A stretch of DNA of 64,000 nucleotides. Origin: CAVQBP01 sp963740945. Lineage in GTDB: Bacteria; Bacteroidota; Ignavibacteria; Ignavibacteriales; Ignavibacteriaceae. The number at the start of each line of letters is the position of its first letter. The first letter of the stretch is position 1. The notes beneath the pieces were generated by a model. That model did no database searches. It had not been told where the DNA came from and was given only the letters and a program-made list of their open reading frames with translations. The DNA lies in assembly GCA_963740945.1 (NCBI GenBank), contig CAVUGE010000025.1:124001-188000 (forward strand). Direction: 5' to 3'. Shown piece by piece: positions 17,319 through 25,907 of this stretch. A program made the position numbers and the translations under genes.

Positions 17319-17520
17319 AAGACCCGTTATTAATATCCCTTTATCTTCTCCAAAAAATTTTATTAATATATATCCAATAAAACTTATACTCCCTACAAAA
17401 AATTACCATTAGCCAGATCATTCGCGGATTGAGAATATCAAGAGGTCCTACATTCCTGTTTGGAAGCAGCGGAAGGATAATTACTGTTATAATTGCCAGC
17501 TTTATTGTGCATAAAGATAA
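17319..17520 (-). pseudogene. remnant of an MgtC/DUF4010-family membrane protein gene
   Basis: Reading the minus strand from 17520 gives IILPLLPNRNVGPLDILNP then RMIWLMVIF, and after skipping one T in a T6 run (17397-17402) VGSISFIGYILIKFFGEDKG and ILITGL. This closely follows the C-terminal DUF4010 region of MgtC/SapB-type proteins, with the pattern LPLLPN..-GP-.ALNPR.IW. The rest of the domain and the N-terminal MgtC part are absent. A stop (17521-17523) lies directly upstream and the neighbouring dehydrogenase ends at 17526. It is a decayed fragment with one internal frameshift. Confidence 0.75.
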
Positions 17521-17525
17521 TCATT

Positions 17526-18389
17526 CTATTTTATGTAGACAGTTTTAATATTTACAAATTCTTTAATTCCCAAAGGTGAAAGTTCTCTGCCATATCCGGA
17601 TTCTTTAATCCCTCCGAACGGAAGTCTCGGGTCAGATTTTACAAATGCATTTACGAAACAGTTTCCTGCCTGAAGCTCCTTTTCTGCTATTCTCTTCCCT
17701 CTCTCTTCATCTGCAGTGAAAACAGCCGCACCTAATCCAAAATTTGTATCATTGGCAACTTTGACTGCTTCTTTTTCATCATCTACCTTTATTAATGCAG
17801 CAACAGGACCAAATATCTCTTCATCATAAGCAGGCATACCTTTTTTTACTTCTGCTAATACAGTTGGCGGATAGTATGCTCCTGCATCTTCACTGATCTT
17901 TCCACCTAATAGAAGCTTTGCACCTTTTTCAATACTGCTTTGAACCTGCTTATGTAAATCGTCTCTAAGACTTATGCTTGCCTGCGGTCCCAAACTATTC
18001 TCTTTATTAAAAGGGTCTCCCATCTTTTTTTCCTTCATAAGCTGGAAGAACATCTCTTCAAATTTTTTGTAAACCTTATCCACAACAATAAAACGTTTTG
18101 CAGCAATACAGCTTTGTCCCCCATTTATAAGCCTGGAGGTTACGCACGTTTCAACGGTTTTTTCTAAATCGGCATCTTCAAGAACTACATATGGATCACT
18201 GCCACCCAATTCCAGAACAGTTTTTTTCAAAACAGAACCTGCTGTAGATGCAACTGATTTTCCTGCCGGAACGCTTCCTGTTAAAGTAACAGCTTTGATA
18301 TTCTTGTTCTTTATAACTTTATCCATCTTGGAGGATGAAACTACAATCGTCTTAAATAAACTTTCAGGGAATCCCGCTTCTTTTAAAAA
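17526..18389 (-). pseudogene. succinate-semialdehyde dehydrogenase family, C-terminal part (frameshifted)
   Basis: About 287 residues form the C-terminal two thirds of an aldehyde dehydrogenase. The stretch contains the NAD-site VTLTGSVPAGKSVAS, the general-base segment LELGGSDPYVV, the catalytic cysteine in NGGQSCIAAKRF, and the later EEIFGPVAALIKV and PFGGIKESGYGREL. Its homologous reading starts at EAGFPESLF, in the +1 frame relative to the N-terminal part. The apparent ATG at 18449 only opens a non-homologous out-of-frame stretch. Joined to the upstream part, the protein would be about 454 residues, the usual size for Sad/YneI-type semialdehyde dehydrogenases. All catalytic residues are present, so decay is recent or the shift is a sequence error. 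Confidence 0.85.
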
Positions 18390-18891
18390 CTTCTTCAATT
18401 GCAAAAGCACACCCAGTAACATTGGATGCATGTTTAAGTACACTCGCATTACCTGCCATTAAATTTGGTGCTGCAAATCTGAAAACCTGCCAGAAAGGAA
18501 AATTCCAGGGCATAATTGCAAGTATTACACCTAAAGGTTGATAAGAGACATAACTTTTTGAAGCATCTGTTTTTATCTCTTCGTCAGCAAGAAAACCTTC
18601 AGCATTATCTGCGAAAAATTCACAAACCCACGCACATTTCTCAATTTCAGAAAGGGATTGTGCGAAAGGTTTACCCATTTCAAGAGTCATGAGCTTAGCA
18701 AATTCTCCTTTTCTATTCATCAGTACCTCATATGCATTTTTCATTTTCCCGGCACGATGAGAAAAGCTTGTATTTTGCCATTCTATAAAGATTTTATTTG
18801 ATTTCTCTAATATTTCTTTAATTTCACCATCATTCATATCGGAAAATTCTTTAATCTCTTCCCCTGTTGCAGGATTTATTGACTTAGCCAT
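18364..18891 (-). pseudogene. succinate-semialdehyde dehydrogenase family, N-terminal part (frameshifted)
   Basis: The first 167 or so residues are an intact aldehyde dehydrogenase N-terminus: INPATGEEIKEFSD, MTLEMGKPFAQSLSEIEKCA, YQPLGVILAIMPWNFPFWQV and NLMAGNASVLKHASNVTG. After FAIEEVFK the frame slips and terminates within a few codons (RSGIP then stop). The minus-strand run T5A4 at 18381-18389 carries one base more than needed; skipping one A restores EAGFPESLF. The ATG at 18891 has an AGAGG-type site about 7 bp upstream. The enzyme would oxidise succinate semialdehyde or a similar aldehyde with NAD(P). Confidence 0.85.
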
Positions 18892-19057
18892 TGCTGCCTC
18901 TTATTTATTAAATATTATGAAATAAATAATGAATTTTGTGAATTAGTTAAAGCGGCATTATCACATAATGCGAATTTAATGAAATTGTTTGAATAAGATT
19001 TAACTTATACCGGATTACTCATTTTCAGTATTTATTTACGCTTTTAATTTCCCGGAA

Positions 19058-20290
19058 TTAGATTATTCTTTTTATAACAACTAAGGTTTTATCATCTGAA
19101 TATTTACCGTTTTTTGAAAATTTAATTACATCATCAAGAATTATATATATAATTTCTTTTGGAGAAAATTGTTTTGATTTTTTAAGTTGAATCAGCAAGC
19201 GTTCTTCTCCATAATCTTTAAACTCAGCGTTTGTTGACTCTGTAACCCCGTCAGAATATATTAATAATACATCCCCCTTTTCAAAATTTATGTTCTCTAT
19301 CGTATATTTTGCCTTTGGTGCCGGGCCTAAGACAGGTCCGGTAGGATCCAGGGTTATAACCTTATCGGAATCACCCTTTATAAAAAAAGGAGGGTTGTGG
19401 CCTGCATTTGCGTATAAAAATAAGCCTCCTTTGTCGGCGGATAATTCACCATAAAATAAAGATGCGAATTTATCATCTGAAAAGATTTTATTTACCAGCT
19501 GGTTTGTTCTTTTTATAAGGGGCGATATTTTAATCTCAAAAGTTGTTGCCATCCTTAAAGCACCTGCAATATACATTGCTTCTGCGGCAGCCCCTACTCC
19601 TTTACTGGCCGCATCACCAACAGTTACGCCAAGTCTATCCCCATCATCTCCAATTTCAAGATAATCAAAAAAATCACCCCCTACTATTTCGGCAGGATCA
19701 GTCACACCAAAAAGTTCATAATTATGAAAACGGTATTCATGTTCGGGCAGTATACTCTTCTGGATTTCCCTTCCTTTATCAAGGTCCGCTTTGAAGAATT
19801 TAGCCCGTTCAGAATATTTCCTTTGCTTTATCTGGGATGTTAAAGCTGTTGCAATAATATTTAATGTTATTCGGAAATCTTCATTAATGTTCTCGCTATT
19901 TAACGCAAGCAAATATTCATAATAAATCTTCCCATTTACCTTTATTTTATCCCCTACTCCTGAAGATGAAAATTTAAGTATCCCTTTTTGTTTTAATATC
20001 TCATTAGTTTCAACCCCAACAATTGTCCTTTGTTTTGCAATGAGGTCGAAAATAGGATAATCCTTTATTAGGATTTCAAAATCGGGATCTATCATTTTAA
20101 CTTTACCCGTTTGAAAGAGAAGGATATAACTACGTTTTTCAGCATCAAGTTTCCAAACCCTTCCTCCATTAATATTTATATTTTCATTCTCTATAATTTG
20201 GGTAACAACTGAAATAAGCATATCTTTATCTTTTCCAAAACTTTGTGAAGCTATTGTCTCAACAGTTTTGTATAACTTTCTTTGCTCCAT
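19058..20290 (-). CDS. RsbU/SpoIIE-type PP2C serine phosphatase with N-terminal sensor region
   Basis: The C-terminal half of this 410-residue protein is a SpoIIE/PP2C-type phosphatase. Its sequence includes GREIQKSILPE, the metal-binding IVGGDFFDY, VTVGDAASKGVGAA with the second acidic metal ligand, LFLYANAGHNPP, DVLLIYSDGVTES and SDDKTLVVIK. The first 180 residues have a GAF-like alpha/beta character (sensor), joined by a helical linker. Such enzymes dephosphorylate anti-sigma-factor antagonists in partner-switching stress pathways. No RsbV/RsbW partner is encoded nearby, so its target is elsewhere. Confidence 0.88.
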   Translation of the reverse strand: MEQRKLYKTVETIASQSFGKDKDMLISVVTQIIENENININGGRVWKLDAEKRSYILLFQTGKVKMIDPDFEILIKDYPIFDLIAKQRTIVGVETNEILKQKGILKFSSSGVGDKIKVNGKIYYEYLLALNSENINEDFRITLNIIATALTSQIKQRKYSERAKFFKADLDKGREIQKSILPEHEYRFHNYELFGVTDPAEIVGGDFFDYLEIGDDGDRLGVTVGDAASKGVGAAAEAMYIAGALRMATTFEIKISPLIKRTNQLVNKIFSDDKFASLFYGELSADKGGLFLYANAGHNPPFFIKGDSDKVITLDPTGPVLGPAPKAKYTIENINFEKGDVLLIYSDGVTESTNAEFKDYGEERLLIQLKKSKQFSPKEIIYIILDDVIKFSKNGKYSDDKTLVVIKRII

Positions 20291-20389
20291 ATTTATCCTT
20301 ATGTTTTATATTAACTTACGCAAATATAATTATTTATAATCGAATTATGTCGACAGGAAAACTGAGGTAATTTGAAAAATTTAAAACAA

Positions 20390-21658
20390 TTATCTTGAAT
20401 AAAAATCAATCATTTCCTGGATAGCTCTTTTACAAACTGCACAAAAATTATTAACGGAAATTGAACGCATTTCACAATCTTCCATTGGACGGTAAATCCC
20501 TTTATCAACATAACCCCCTCCTTTAAAAGCTCCAACAGTATTTTTATATTCCGGCTTTTCCGGAGTTGGAATAGGTGTAGATTTATCGACCAGGTCTTCC
20601 CACTTTAATTTAAAATCAACTAAGGTTGTTAAATTCGGTTCGGTTGGCTCAACCTTAAAATTGTAGAAGTTTTTATAGGGTGAATTTCTCTCCGAATATT
20701 CATCTGCCAGATAGGAAAAGCCGTGCCCAAATTCATGCGCAAAGATATATTCCGAATATGGATTCCTGCTCACACAAACAGAATAATAATTATAAATTGC
20801 GCCGCCGCCGTACTCACTTGTATTAACCAATATGTAAATCTGATCATAAGGAGCATTGGAAGCAACATCCCTTACTTTTTTATTATCTGTTGTCATCAAA
20901 TAACGTTTTAAATTAAAGGTGTAAAATGATGAATTTAATAAAGTTTTTCTCCAAACATGATCTCCAGGTATATCTGTTCCTTCTTCTTCAGAAGGAGCTT
21001 GGATACCCCAAATATTAAATTTATCTTCGTTTTCTTTAAACGGTGATGAATTGAAAAGATAACCCGCAAATCTTTTGCAGTCATCCTTAAATTTATCCAT
21101 TTCTTCCCTGGTATAGCCCTCCGGGATAATTACTATATCAACTTTTTCAGAAGGATCTCCTGAATACTGGACTTTAAACGATTCATATTCATTGTCCCTT
21201 TCAGTCTTAATAAAATAATTTTGAGGATCTATTTTATAAGTAAATTTTTTAATAAAATTATTCTCCCTGTTCCTGCTGAAAAATTCAACCCTAATATTCG
21301 CTTTTGGAAAAGGCATCACAAATGTCTCCGAAAAAGTTTTGGTTGTTCTCTTTGCTTCTTCAGTTGTCTGCCATTCATGGAATAATGTAGAATAAGTTCT
21401 GGAATAAATCTCTTTATTTGACGAATCATCAAAAACTTCGGCTTTATAACTTCCATAATTGAATTTATCAATTAAGTTAATGTGAGAGCCACCCCAAATA
21501 GGCTCTTCTTTTAATTCATCAATTGCATAGTAATCATCCGCACTGTCACCGGTATGATAATAATCGATACGTAATGTTTTATTTTGAAAGTAATCATCAA
21601 ATTTTATTTGGGCAAAAAGCGGTAAAGAGAGCAATAAAATAAAGAATATACTTTTCAT
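20390..21658 (-). CDS. secreted M64-family metallopeptidase
   Basis: The 422-residue protein has a signal peptide (IFFILLLSLPLFAQ) and an N-terminal beta domain like the M64 N-domain. The peptidase domain carries the zinc motif HEFGHGFSYLADE (His308, Glu309, His312). Family features VDIVIIPEGYTREEMDKFKDD and IYILVNTSEYGGGAIYNYY are present, as is a cysteine-containing C-terminus (DCEMRSISVNNFCAVC). The name 'IgA peptidase M64' comes from one characterised member; most relatives have unknown substrates. No C-terminal type IX sorting domain is seen, so it is probably periplasmic or released by cleavage. Confidence 0.9.
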   Translation of the reverse strand: MKSIFFILLLSLPLFAQIKFDDYFQNKTLRIDYYHTGDSADDYYAIDELKEEPIWGGSHINLIDKFNYGSYKAEVFDDSSNKEIYSRTYSTLFHEWQTTEEAKRTTKTFSETFVMPFPKANIRVEFFSRNRENNFIKKFTYKIDPQNYFIKTERDNEYESFKVQYSGDPSEKVDIVIIPEGYTREEMDKFKDDCKRFAGYLFNSSPFKENEDKFNIWGIQAPSEEEGTDIPGDHVWRKTLLNSSFYTFNLKRYLMTTDNKKVRDVASNAPYDQIYILVNTSEYGGGAIYNYYSVCVSRNPYSEYIFAHEFGHGFSYLADEYSERNSPYKNFYNFKVEPTEPNLTTLVDFKLKWEDLVDKSTPIPTPEKPEYKNTVGAFKGGGYVDKGIYRPMEDCEMRSISVNNFCAVCKRAIQEMIDFYSR

Positions 21659-21697
21659 TTAAATTTTTTTTATTATTAATAAAAGTTACGCAGTTGT

Positions 21698-21793
21698 ACA
21701 GATGACATCTTTAGAAAGAAAATTTATTTCAATTATTTATTAAAACGTGAGGTCAGATAACATCTTATTTTTAAAAATTAAGATGTCATCTTT
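21698..21793 (-). repeat. 95-bp dyad-bounded repeat, copy B
   Basis: A 96-bp unit between pyrE and the M64 gene. The left dyad is ACAGATGACATCTTT (21698-21712) and the right dyad TAAGATGTCATCTTT (21779-21793), with an A/T-rich centre containing GAGGTCAGATAACATC. Reverse-complemented, it aligns with the copy at 56246-56342 along its whole length. The outer right flank CAAATACCGATTCTTACTTA recurs at the copy ending 29586. Confidence 0.8.
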
Positions 21794-21848
21794 CAAATAC
21801 CGATTCTTACTTAATTCCAGCATTAAAGTAGACTGGAAGGAAAAATCA

Positions 21849-22430
21849 TTATAATATTTTTCTGGAACCCGGTTTTATTAACGGTATATTTTTACTGCAT
21901 AAAACACAATTTTCCCGTGTATATGTATCGGCATTTATTTGTAATGTTGTAAATAAAGGATAATCGAACTTCACTTTACCACCGCTTCTATCTACAATGG
22001 CTCCTATTCCTACAACATTTGCTTTGTTATCGTTGACAATATTAATAACTTCATAAACCGACCCCCCCGTGGTTATTACATCTTCACACACCAGAACTTT
22101 TTCATTTTCACTTAAACTAAAACCTCTTCTTAAAGTCAAATTTTTATCTTCTCTTTCTGCAAATATAAATTTTTTATTTAATTGCCTGGCTACTTCATAA
22201 CCGACAATTATACCCCCCATTGCCGGTGCTACTACTGTTTCAAATTCATAAGATGCAAATTGCTCTGAAATTAATGTACATATTTGTTTTGTATAGTCCG
22301 GATACTGCAGAACCTTTGCACATTGAAAATAAACATTGCTGTGTTTACCCGAAGTCAATAGAAAATGTCCTTCTAAAAGGGCTCCGGTTTCACGGAATAT
22401 TCCTAATATTTCATTTTCATTTAAGCTCAT
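21849..22430 (-). CDS. pyrE: orotate phosphoribosyltransferase
   Basis: The 193-residue phosphoribosyltransferase has the PRPP-binding signature VLVCEDVITTGGSVYE and the orotate-binding N-terminal segment LTSGKHSNVYFQCAKVL. The catalytic-loop region AEREDKNLTLRRGF lies between. It converts orotate and PRPP to OMP in pyrimidine biosynthesis. Length and motifs are normal for PyrE. Two inverted copies of the 95-bp repeat flank it (21698-21793 and 22493-22590), so it stands alone rather than in a pyr operon. Confidence 0.93.
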   Translation of the reverse strand: MSLNENEILGIFRETGALLEGHFLLTSGKHSNVYFQCAKVLQYPDYTKQICTLISEQFASYEFETVVAPAMGGIIVGYEVARQLNKKFIFAEREDKNLTLRRGFSLSENEKVLVCEDVITTGGSVYEVINIVNDNKANVVGIGAIVDRSGGKVKFDYPLFTTLQINADTYTRENCVLCSKNIPLIKPGSRKIL

Positions 22431-22492
22431 TTAATAATCCCTCCCCGAAAATTTTAATTTATTTACTTTAGTTTTGCAGGAATCGGTATTTT

Positions 22493-22590
22493 AAAGATGA
22501 CATCTTTATTTCATAAGAATACGGTTTCTTATTTATTTACATTCTAATAAAAAATTAAATATAATTTTCTTTTATAAAGATGTCATCTTT
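22493..22590 (+). repeat. 95-bp dyad-bounded repeat, copy C
   Basis: A 98-bp unit upstream of pyrE. It has perfect dyads AAAGATGACATCTTT (22493-22507) and AAAGATGTCATCTTT (22576-22590), and a centre with ACATTCTAATAAAAAATTAA that matches copy E. The left flank AATCGGTATT is shared with other copies. Its orientation is opposite to copy B on the other side of pyrE. Confidence 0.85.
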
Positions 22591-22610
22591 ATATGCCTGT
22601 GTAATTTCAC

Positions 22611-22895
22611 TTATTTATTTAAGTTTTCTATTTTCTCTGCAAGTTTAAAATCCTTATCAGTTACTCCTCCCTCATTATGTGTTGATAATATAATCTTAAC
22701 CTTATTATAAGAATGAATATTAATATCCGGGTGGTGATCCATCTTTTCCGCTTCATCTCCCAGTTTATTAACAAAATTAAGAGCAGATTTGAAATCTTTT
22801 AATTTGTACTCTTTTTCAATATGATTACTTACAAACTGCCATCCACCCATCTTTTTTAACTTTTCATCCCTATCATTTTCATTTAATAAAGCCAT
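22611..22895 (-). CDS. pterin-4a-carbinolamine dehydratase
   Basis: The 94-residue protein matches the PCD/DCoH fold. The active-site block EAEKMDHHPDINIHSYNKV contains the paired histidines and following Pro-Asp of the family, and the N-terminal GGWQFVSNHIEKEY fits the usual W-x-(ten or so)-I/F pattern. It dehydrates 4a-hydroxytetrahydropterin during aromatic amino-acid hydroxylation or serves in molybdopterin/folate-related roles; no hydroxylase gene is nearby. A strong GGAGG site lies 4 bp before the ATG at 22895. Confidence 0.9.
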   Translation of the reverse strand: MALLNENDRDEKLKKMGGWQFVSNHIEKEYKLKDFKSALNFVNKLGDEAEKMDHHPDINIHSYNKVKIILSTHNEGGVTDKDFKLAEKIENLNK

Positions 22896-22940
22896 ATAAC
22901 CTCCTGCTGTATATCATAATTTATTACCATCATTTAAAAT

Positions 22941-22974
22941 AAAAAAAGCGTCTTATAAATTTAAGACGCTTTTT
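22941..22974 (-). terminator. Rho-independent terminator after clpC
   Basis: GCGTCTTA (22948-22955) pairs with TAAGACGC (22962-22969) around a 6-nt loop, flanked by A7 on the left and T5 on the right. Read on the minus strand it follows the clpC stop (23005) with a T7 tail. The symmetry would also allow termination in the other direction. Confidence 0.88.
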
Positions 22975-23004
22975 ACTAATATTCTGTAATTTATACCAAA
23001 ATAT

Positions 23005-25512
23005 TTATTTGGATTCGCCTGAATCGGATTTTTCTTTTGCTTCATCTGGAATTTTAACATCCAGATCCTCATCGATAAAGATTAATTCATCTGTTTTTTC
23101 TATATATTTGGCAACAATTTTAGTTCCTTCTTTGAAAGAGCCTCTTAATATTTCTTCCGCCAAAGGATCTTCAACATATTTCTGAATTGCTCTTCTCAAT
23201 GGTCTTGCACCGTATTTCTGATCGAATCCTTTCTCTACAAGGAAATTCTTAGCAGATTGATCAAGTGTAATTTCCATTTTGTTTTCACGTACATTCTTAA
23301 GGAGATCCCTTAATTCTATATCGATAATTTTTAGTATATCTGCTTTTTCAAGATTTCTAAATACAATGGTTTCATCAACTCTATTTAGGAATTCAGGATT
23401 AAATAACCGCTTCATTGCATCTTCAACAGTATTTTTAAGGCTGGCATACCGGTCTTCGGATTTTTCTTCACCGAAACCGAATGAACCAATATTTTTTATA
23501 TCCCTTGCTCCTATATTAGAGGTCATTATTATAATCGTATTCTTAAAATCGACCTTTCTTCCAAAACTGTCGGTTAATATTCCATCATCAAGTACCTGAA
23601 GAAGTATCCCGAAAATATCCGGATGAGCTTTTTCAATCTCATCAAAAAGAACTACTGAATAGGGTCTTCTTCTTACTTTTTCAGTAAGCTGGCCGCCTTC
23701 TTCATATCCAACATATCCCGGAGGTGCACCAACTAACCTGGAAAGAGAGAATTTTTCCATATATTCGCTCATATCCATTCTAATAAGAGCATCTTCGGTA
23801 TCGAATAAATACCGGGCTAAAGCTTTACAAAGTTCAGTTTTACCTACACCGGTCGGTCCTAAGAAAATAAAACTGCCTATTGGTCTGTCCGGACTTTTCA
23901 ATCCCGCTCTTGTTCTTCTAATTGCTTTAGCTAACTTTTGAACAGCTTCATCCTGTCCTACTATATAATTTTCAAGAGATTCAGACATTTTTAATAATTT
24001 TTCCGATTCAGTTTGAGCTACTCTATTAACCGGAATCCCGGTCATCATTGCAACAACTGTAGCTACATCTTCCTCACTTACGTCATGAACGATATCTCTT
24101 GTTTTAGCTTCCCATTCACGTTTTGCAATTTCAAGATCCGATTGTAAATTTCTTTCTTTATCCCTAAGCCTTGCAGCTTCTTCGTAATCTTGTTTTTTTA
24201 CAACTGAGGCCTTTTCCTGTCTAACTTTTTCAATATTTTCCTCAAGCTGAAGAACTTCTTTTGGTACTTCAAAGTTTCCCATATGCACCCTTGAACCTGC
24301 TTCATCAATTACGTCTATAGCTTTATCAGGCAGATGTCTATCGGTGATATACCTGTTGCTAAGCTTCACGGCAGAATCAATAGCTTCTTTAGAATACCTG
24401 ACATGATGATGTTCTTCATATTTGAATTTGATGTTCTCAAGTATTTGAATTGTTTCATCATAACTAGGCGGTTCTATCATTACTTTTTGAAACCTTCTAT
24501 CCAGAGCACCATCGGTTTCAATGAATTTTCTATATTCATCCAAAGTTGTTGCACCAATACATTGTATATCACCTCTTGCGAGGGCCGGTTTGAACATATT
24601 TGAAGCATCTAATGAACCTGAAGCCCCGCCCGCACCAACAATAGTATGGAGCTCGTCAATAAAAAGGATTACATCGCTGGCTTTTTCAAGTTCATTCATC
24701 AAAGCTTTCATTCTTTCTTCAAACTGTCCTCTATATTTCGTACCTGCAACCAAACCTGCAAGGTCAAGAGTTACTACACGTTTGTCCTGAAGAATTCTCG
24801 GTACTTTCTTTTGAATAATTCTCAGAGCTAAACCTTCGGCTATTGCAGTTTTACCTACTCCCGGCTCGCCGATTAAAACAGGATTATTCTTTTTTCTTCT
24901 GCTTAATACCTGCGCTACCCTTTCAATTTCTTTTTCACGTCCAACAACGGGATCTAGTTTATCTTCACCCGCAAGTTTTGTTAAATCTCTTCCAAAGTTA
25001 TCTAATACCGGAGTTTTTGTCCTTTCAACCTTTTTGTCAGGTGGTGGAACTGCTCCTGAAGGATCTTTAGAAGTCTTGCTGCTTAACATAGAATTCAATT
25101 CTGATCTGGCTGAATCATAAGTTACATTAAATTGATGTAGTATTTGTGTTGCAATATTGTCCTCATCTCTTAATAATGATAAAAGAAGATGTTCTGTCCC
25201 TATGACATCCGCTTTATATATTTTCGATTCAATTTGCGTGATTTTTAAAACCTTTTCAGCTTGTTTAGTTAAAGGAATATTTCCAATTGTCAAAGTTCCC
25301 CCTGAGGTTCTTACTGTATCTTCAACAGCTTTTTTCAATTTCATTAAATCACAATCCAAATTTCGTAAAATTCTAACAGCAACTCCCTGGCCTTCCCTAA
25401 TAATTCCTAGGAGAAGATGCTCAGTTCCAATATAATCATGCCCAAGTCGAAGAGCTTCTTCCCGGCTTAATCTGATAACGTCTTGAAGTCTGTCAGAAAA
25501 GTTTCCGTCCAT
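23005..25512 (-). CDS. clpC: ClpC-type AAA+ chaperone/unfoldase
   Basis: The 835-residue Clp/Hsp100 protein has two Clp-N repeats (residues about 5-145). The first ATPase domain carries GEPGVGKT and FIDELHTIVGAGG, and a UVR-type middle segment KKQDYEEAARLRDKE follows. The second ATPase domain has GPTGVGKT and LFDEIEKAHPD, with a ClpB-D2-small domain at the end. ClpC unfolds substrates for ClpP, often with adaptor proteins. The FGFGEE segment after NIGAR is typical of ClpC. It is transcribed divergently from floA across a 395-bp spacer containing direct and inverted repeats, and is closed by a terminator at 22941-22974. No mcsA/mcsB/ctsR genes are adjacent. Confidence 0.95.
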   Translation of the reverse strand: MDGNFSDRLQDVIRLSREEALRLGHDYIGTEHLLLGIIREGQGVAVRILRNLDCDLMKLKKAVEDTVRTSGGTLTIGNIPLTKQAEKVLKITQIESKIYKADVIGTEHLLLSLLRDEDNIATQILHQFNVTYDSARSELNSMLSSKTSKDPSGAVPPPDKKVERTKTPVLDNFGRDLTKLAGEDKLDPVVGREKEIERVAQVLSRRKKNNPVLIGEPGVGKTAIAEGLALRIIQKKVPRILQDKRVVTLDLAGLVAGTKYRGQFEERMKALMNELEKASDVILFIDELHTIVGAGGASGSLDASNMFKPALARGDIQCIGATTLDEYRKFIETDGALDRRFQKVMIEPPSYDETIQILENIKFKYEEHHHVRYSKEAIDSAVKLSNRYITDRHLPDKAIDVIDEAGSRVHMGNFEVPKEVLQLEENIEKVRQEKASVVKKQDYEEAARLRDKERNLQSDLEIAKREWEAKTRDIVHDVSEEDVATVVAMMTGIPVNRVAQTESEKLLKMSESLENYIVGQDEAVQKLAKAIRRTRAGLKSPDRPIGSFIFLGPTGVGKTELCKALARYLFDTEDALIRMDMSEYMEKFSLSRLVGAPPGYVGYEEGGQLTEKVRRRPYSVVLFDEIEKAHPDIFGILLQVLDDGILTDSFGRKVDFKNTIIIMTSNIGARDIKNIGSFGFGEEKSEDRYASLKNTVEDAMKRLFNPEFLNRVDETIVFRNLEKADILKIIDIELRDLLKNVRENKMEITLDQSAKNFLVEKGFDQKYGARPLRRAIQKYVEDPLAEEILRGSFKEGTKIVAKYIEKTDELIFIDEDLDVKIPDEAKEKSDSGESK

Positions 25513-25907
25513 AATTTTAATTCCTCATTTCTTTAAATAATTTCTTTTTTAACGGCATAAACAGCTAATTAGTTTCATTAATATATAAACAGCTTATTCT
25601 TCATTCAAGATAGGCTCTCATAACCTAAAAATAATTACATTTAAAGTCAAAGAATAAAGCCATAGTAAATATTATTAATATTAAAACCAAATATTATACC
25701 AAGTTAATTAATAAAATTGAATTATCTTACAAAAGATAATAAATCAATTTAATTTCAAAATTAAATCTAATTTAATAACAAATAATTAAAGATGTTGTCT
25801 ATTTAACAATAATATGCACAGCTTCTATACACTTTTTTCTAAAAAATAATTGATTAAGGTGTAAATAAGTATTAAAATTAAGAATCAAATTTATAAAAGG
25901 GAGAATA
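25513..25907. other. A/T-rich divergent spacer clpC/floA with repeats
   Basis: No gene is visible in these 395 bp. Two direct repeats ATAAACAGCT (25557-25566 and 25585-25594) are spaced 28 bp start to start on the clpC side. A bulged inverted repeat spans 25714-25750: AAATTGA ATTATCTT, a 4-nt loop, AAGATAAT, a 3-nt bulge and TCAATTT. On the floA side a GGGAGA site precedes the ATG at 25908. The repeats are candidate operators, but no regulator is implied by sequence. Confidence 0.5.

Noticed and set aside
18364..18449. Programmed ribosomal frameshift in the dehydrogenase
   Set aside because: The shift needed is +1 and no stop-codon-based slippery context or stimulator was recognised; mutation or sequence error is simpler.
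23279..25435. Several open frames of 60-106 codons on the plus strand across clpC
   Set aside because: They lie fully antisense to an intact, well-conserved clpC, have no plausible start sites and read as codon shadows.
25789..25803. AAAGATGTTGTCTAT as a further repeat dyad
   Set aside because: Only half matches AAAGATGNCATCTTT and no partner dyad lies 70-100 bp away.
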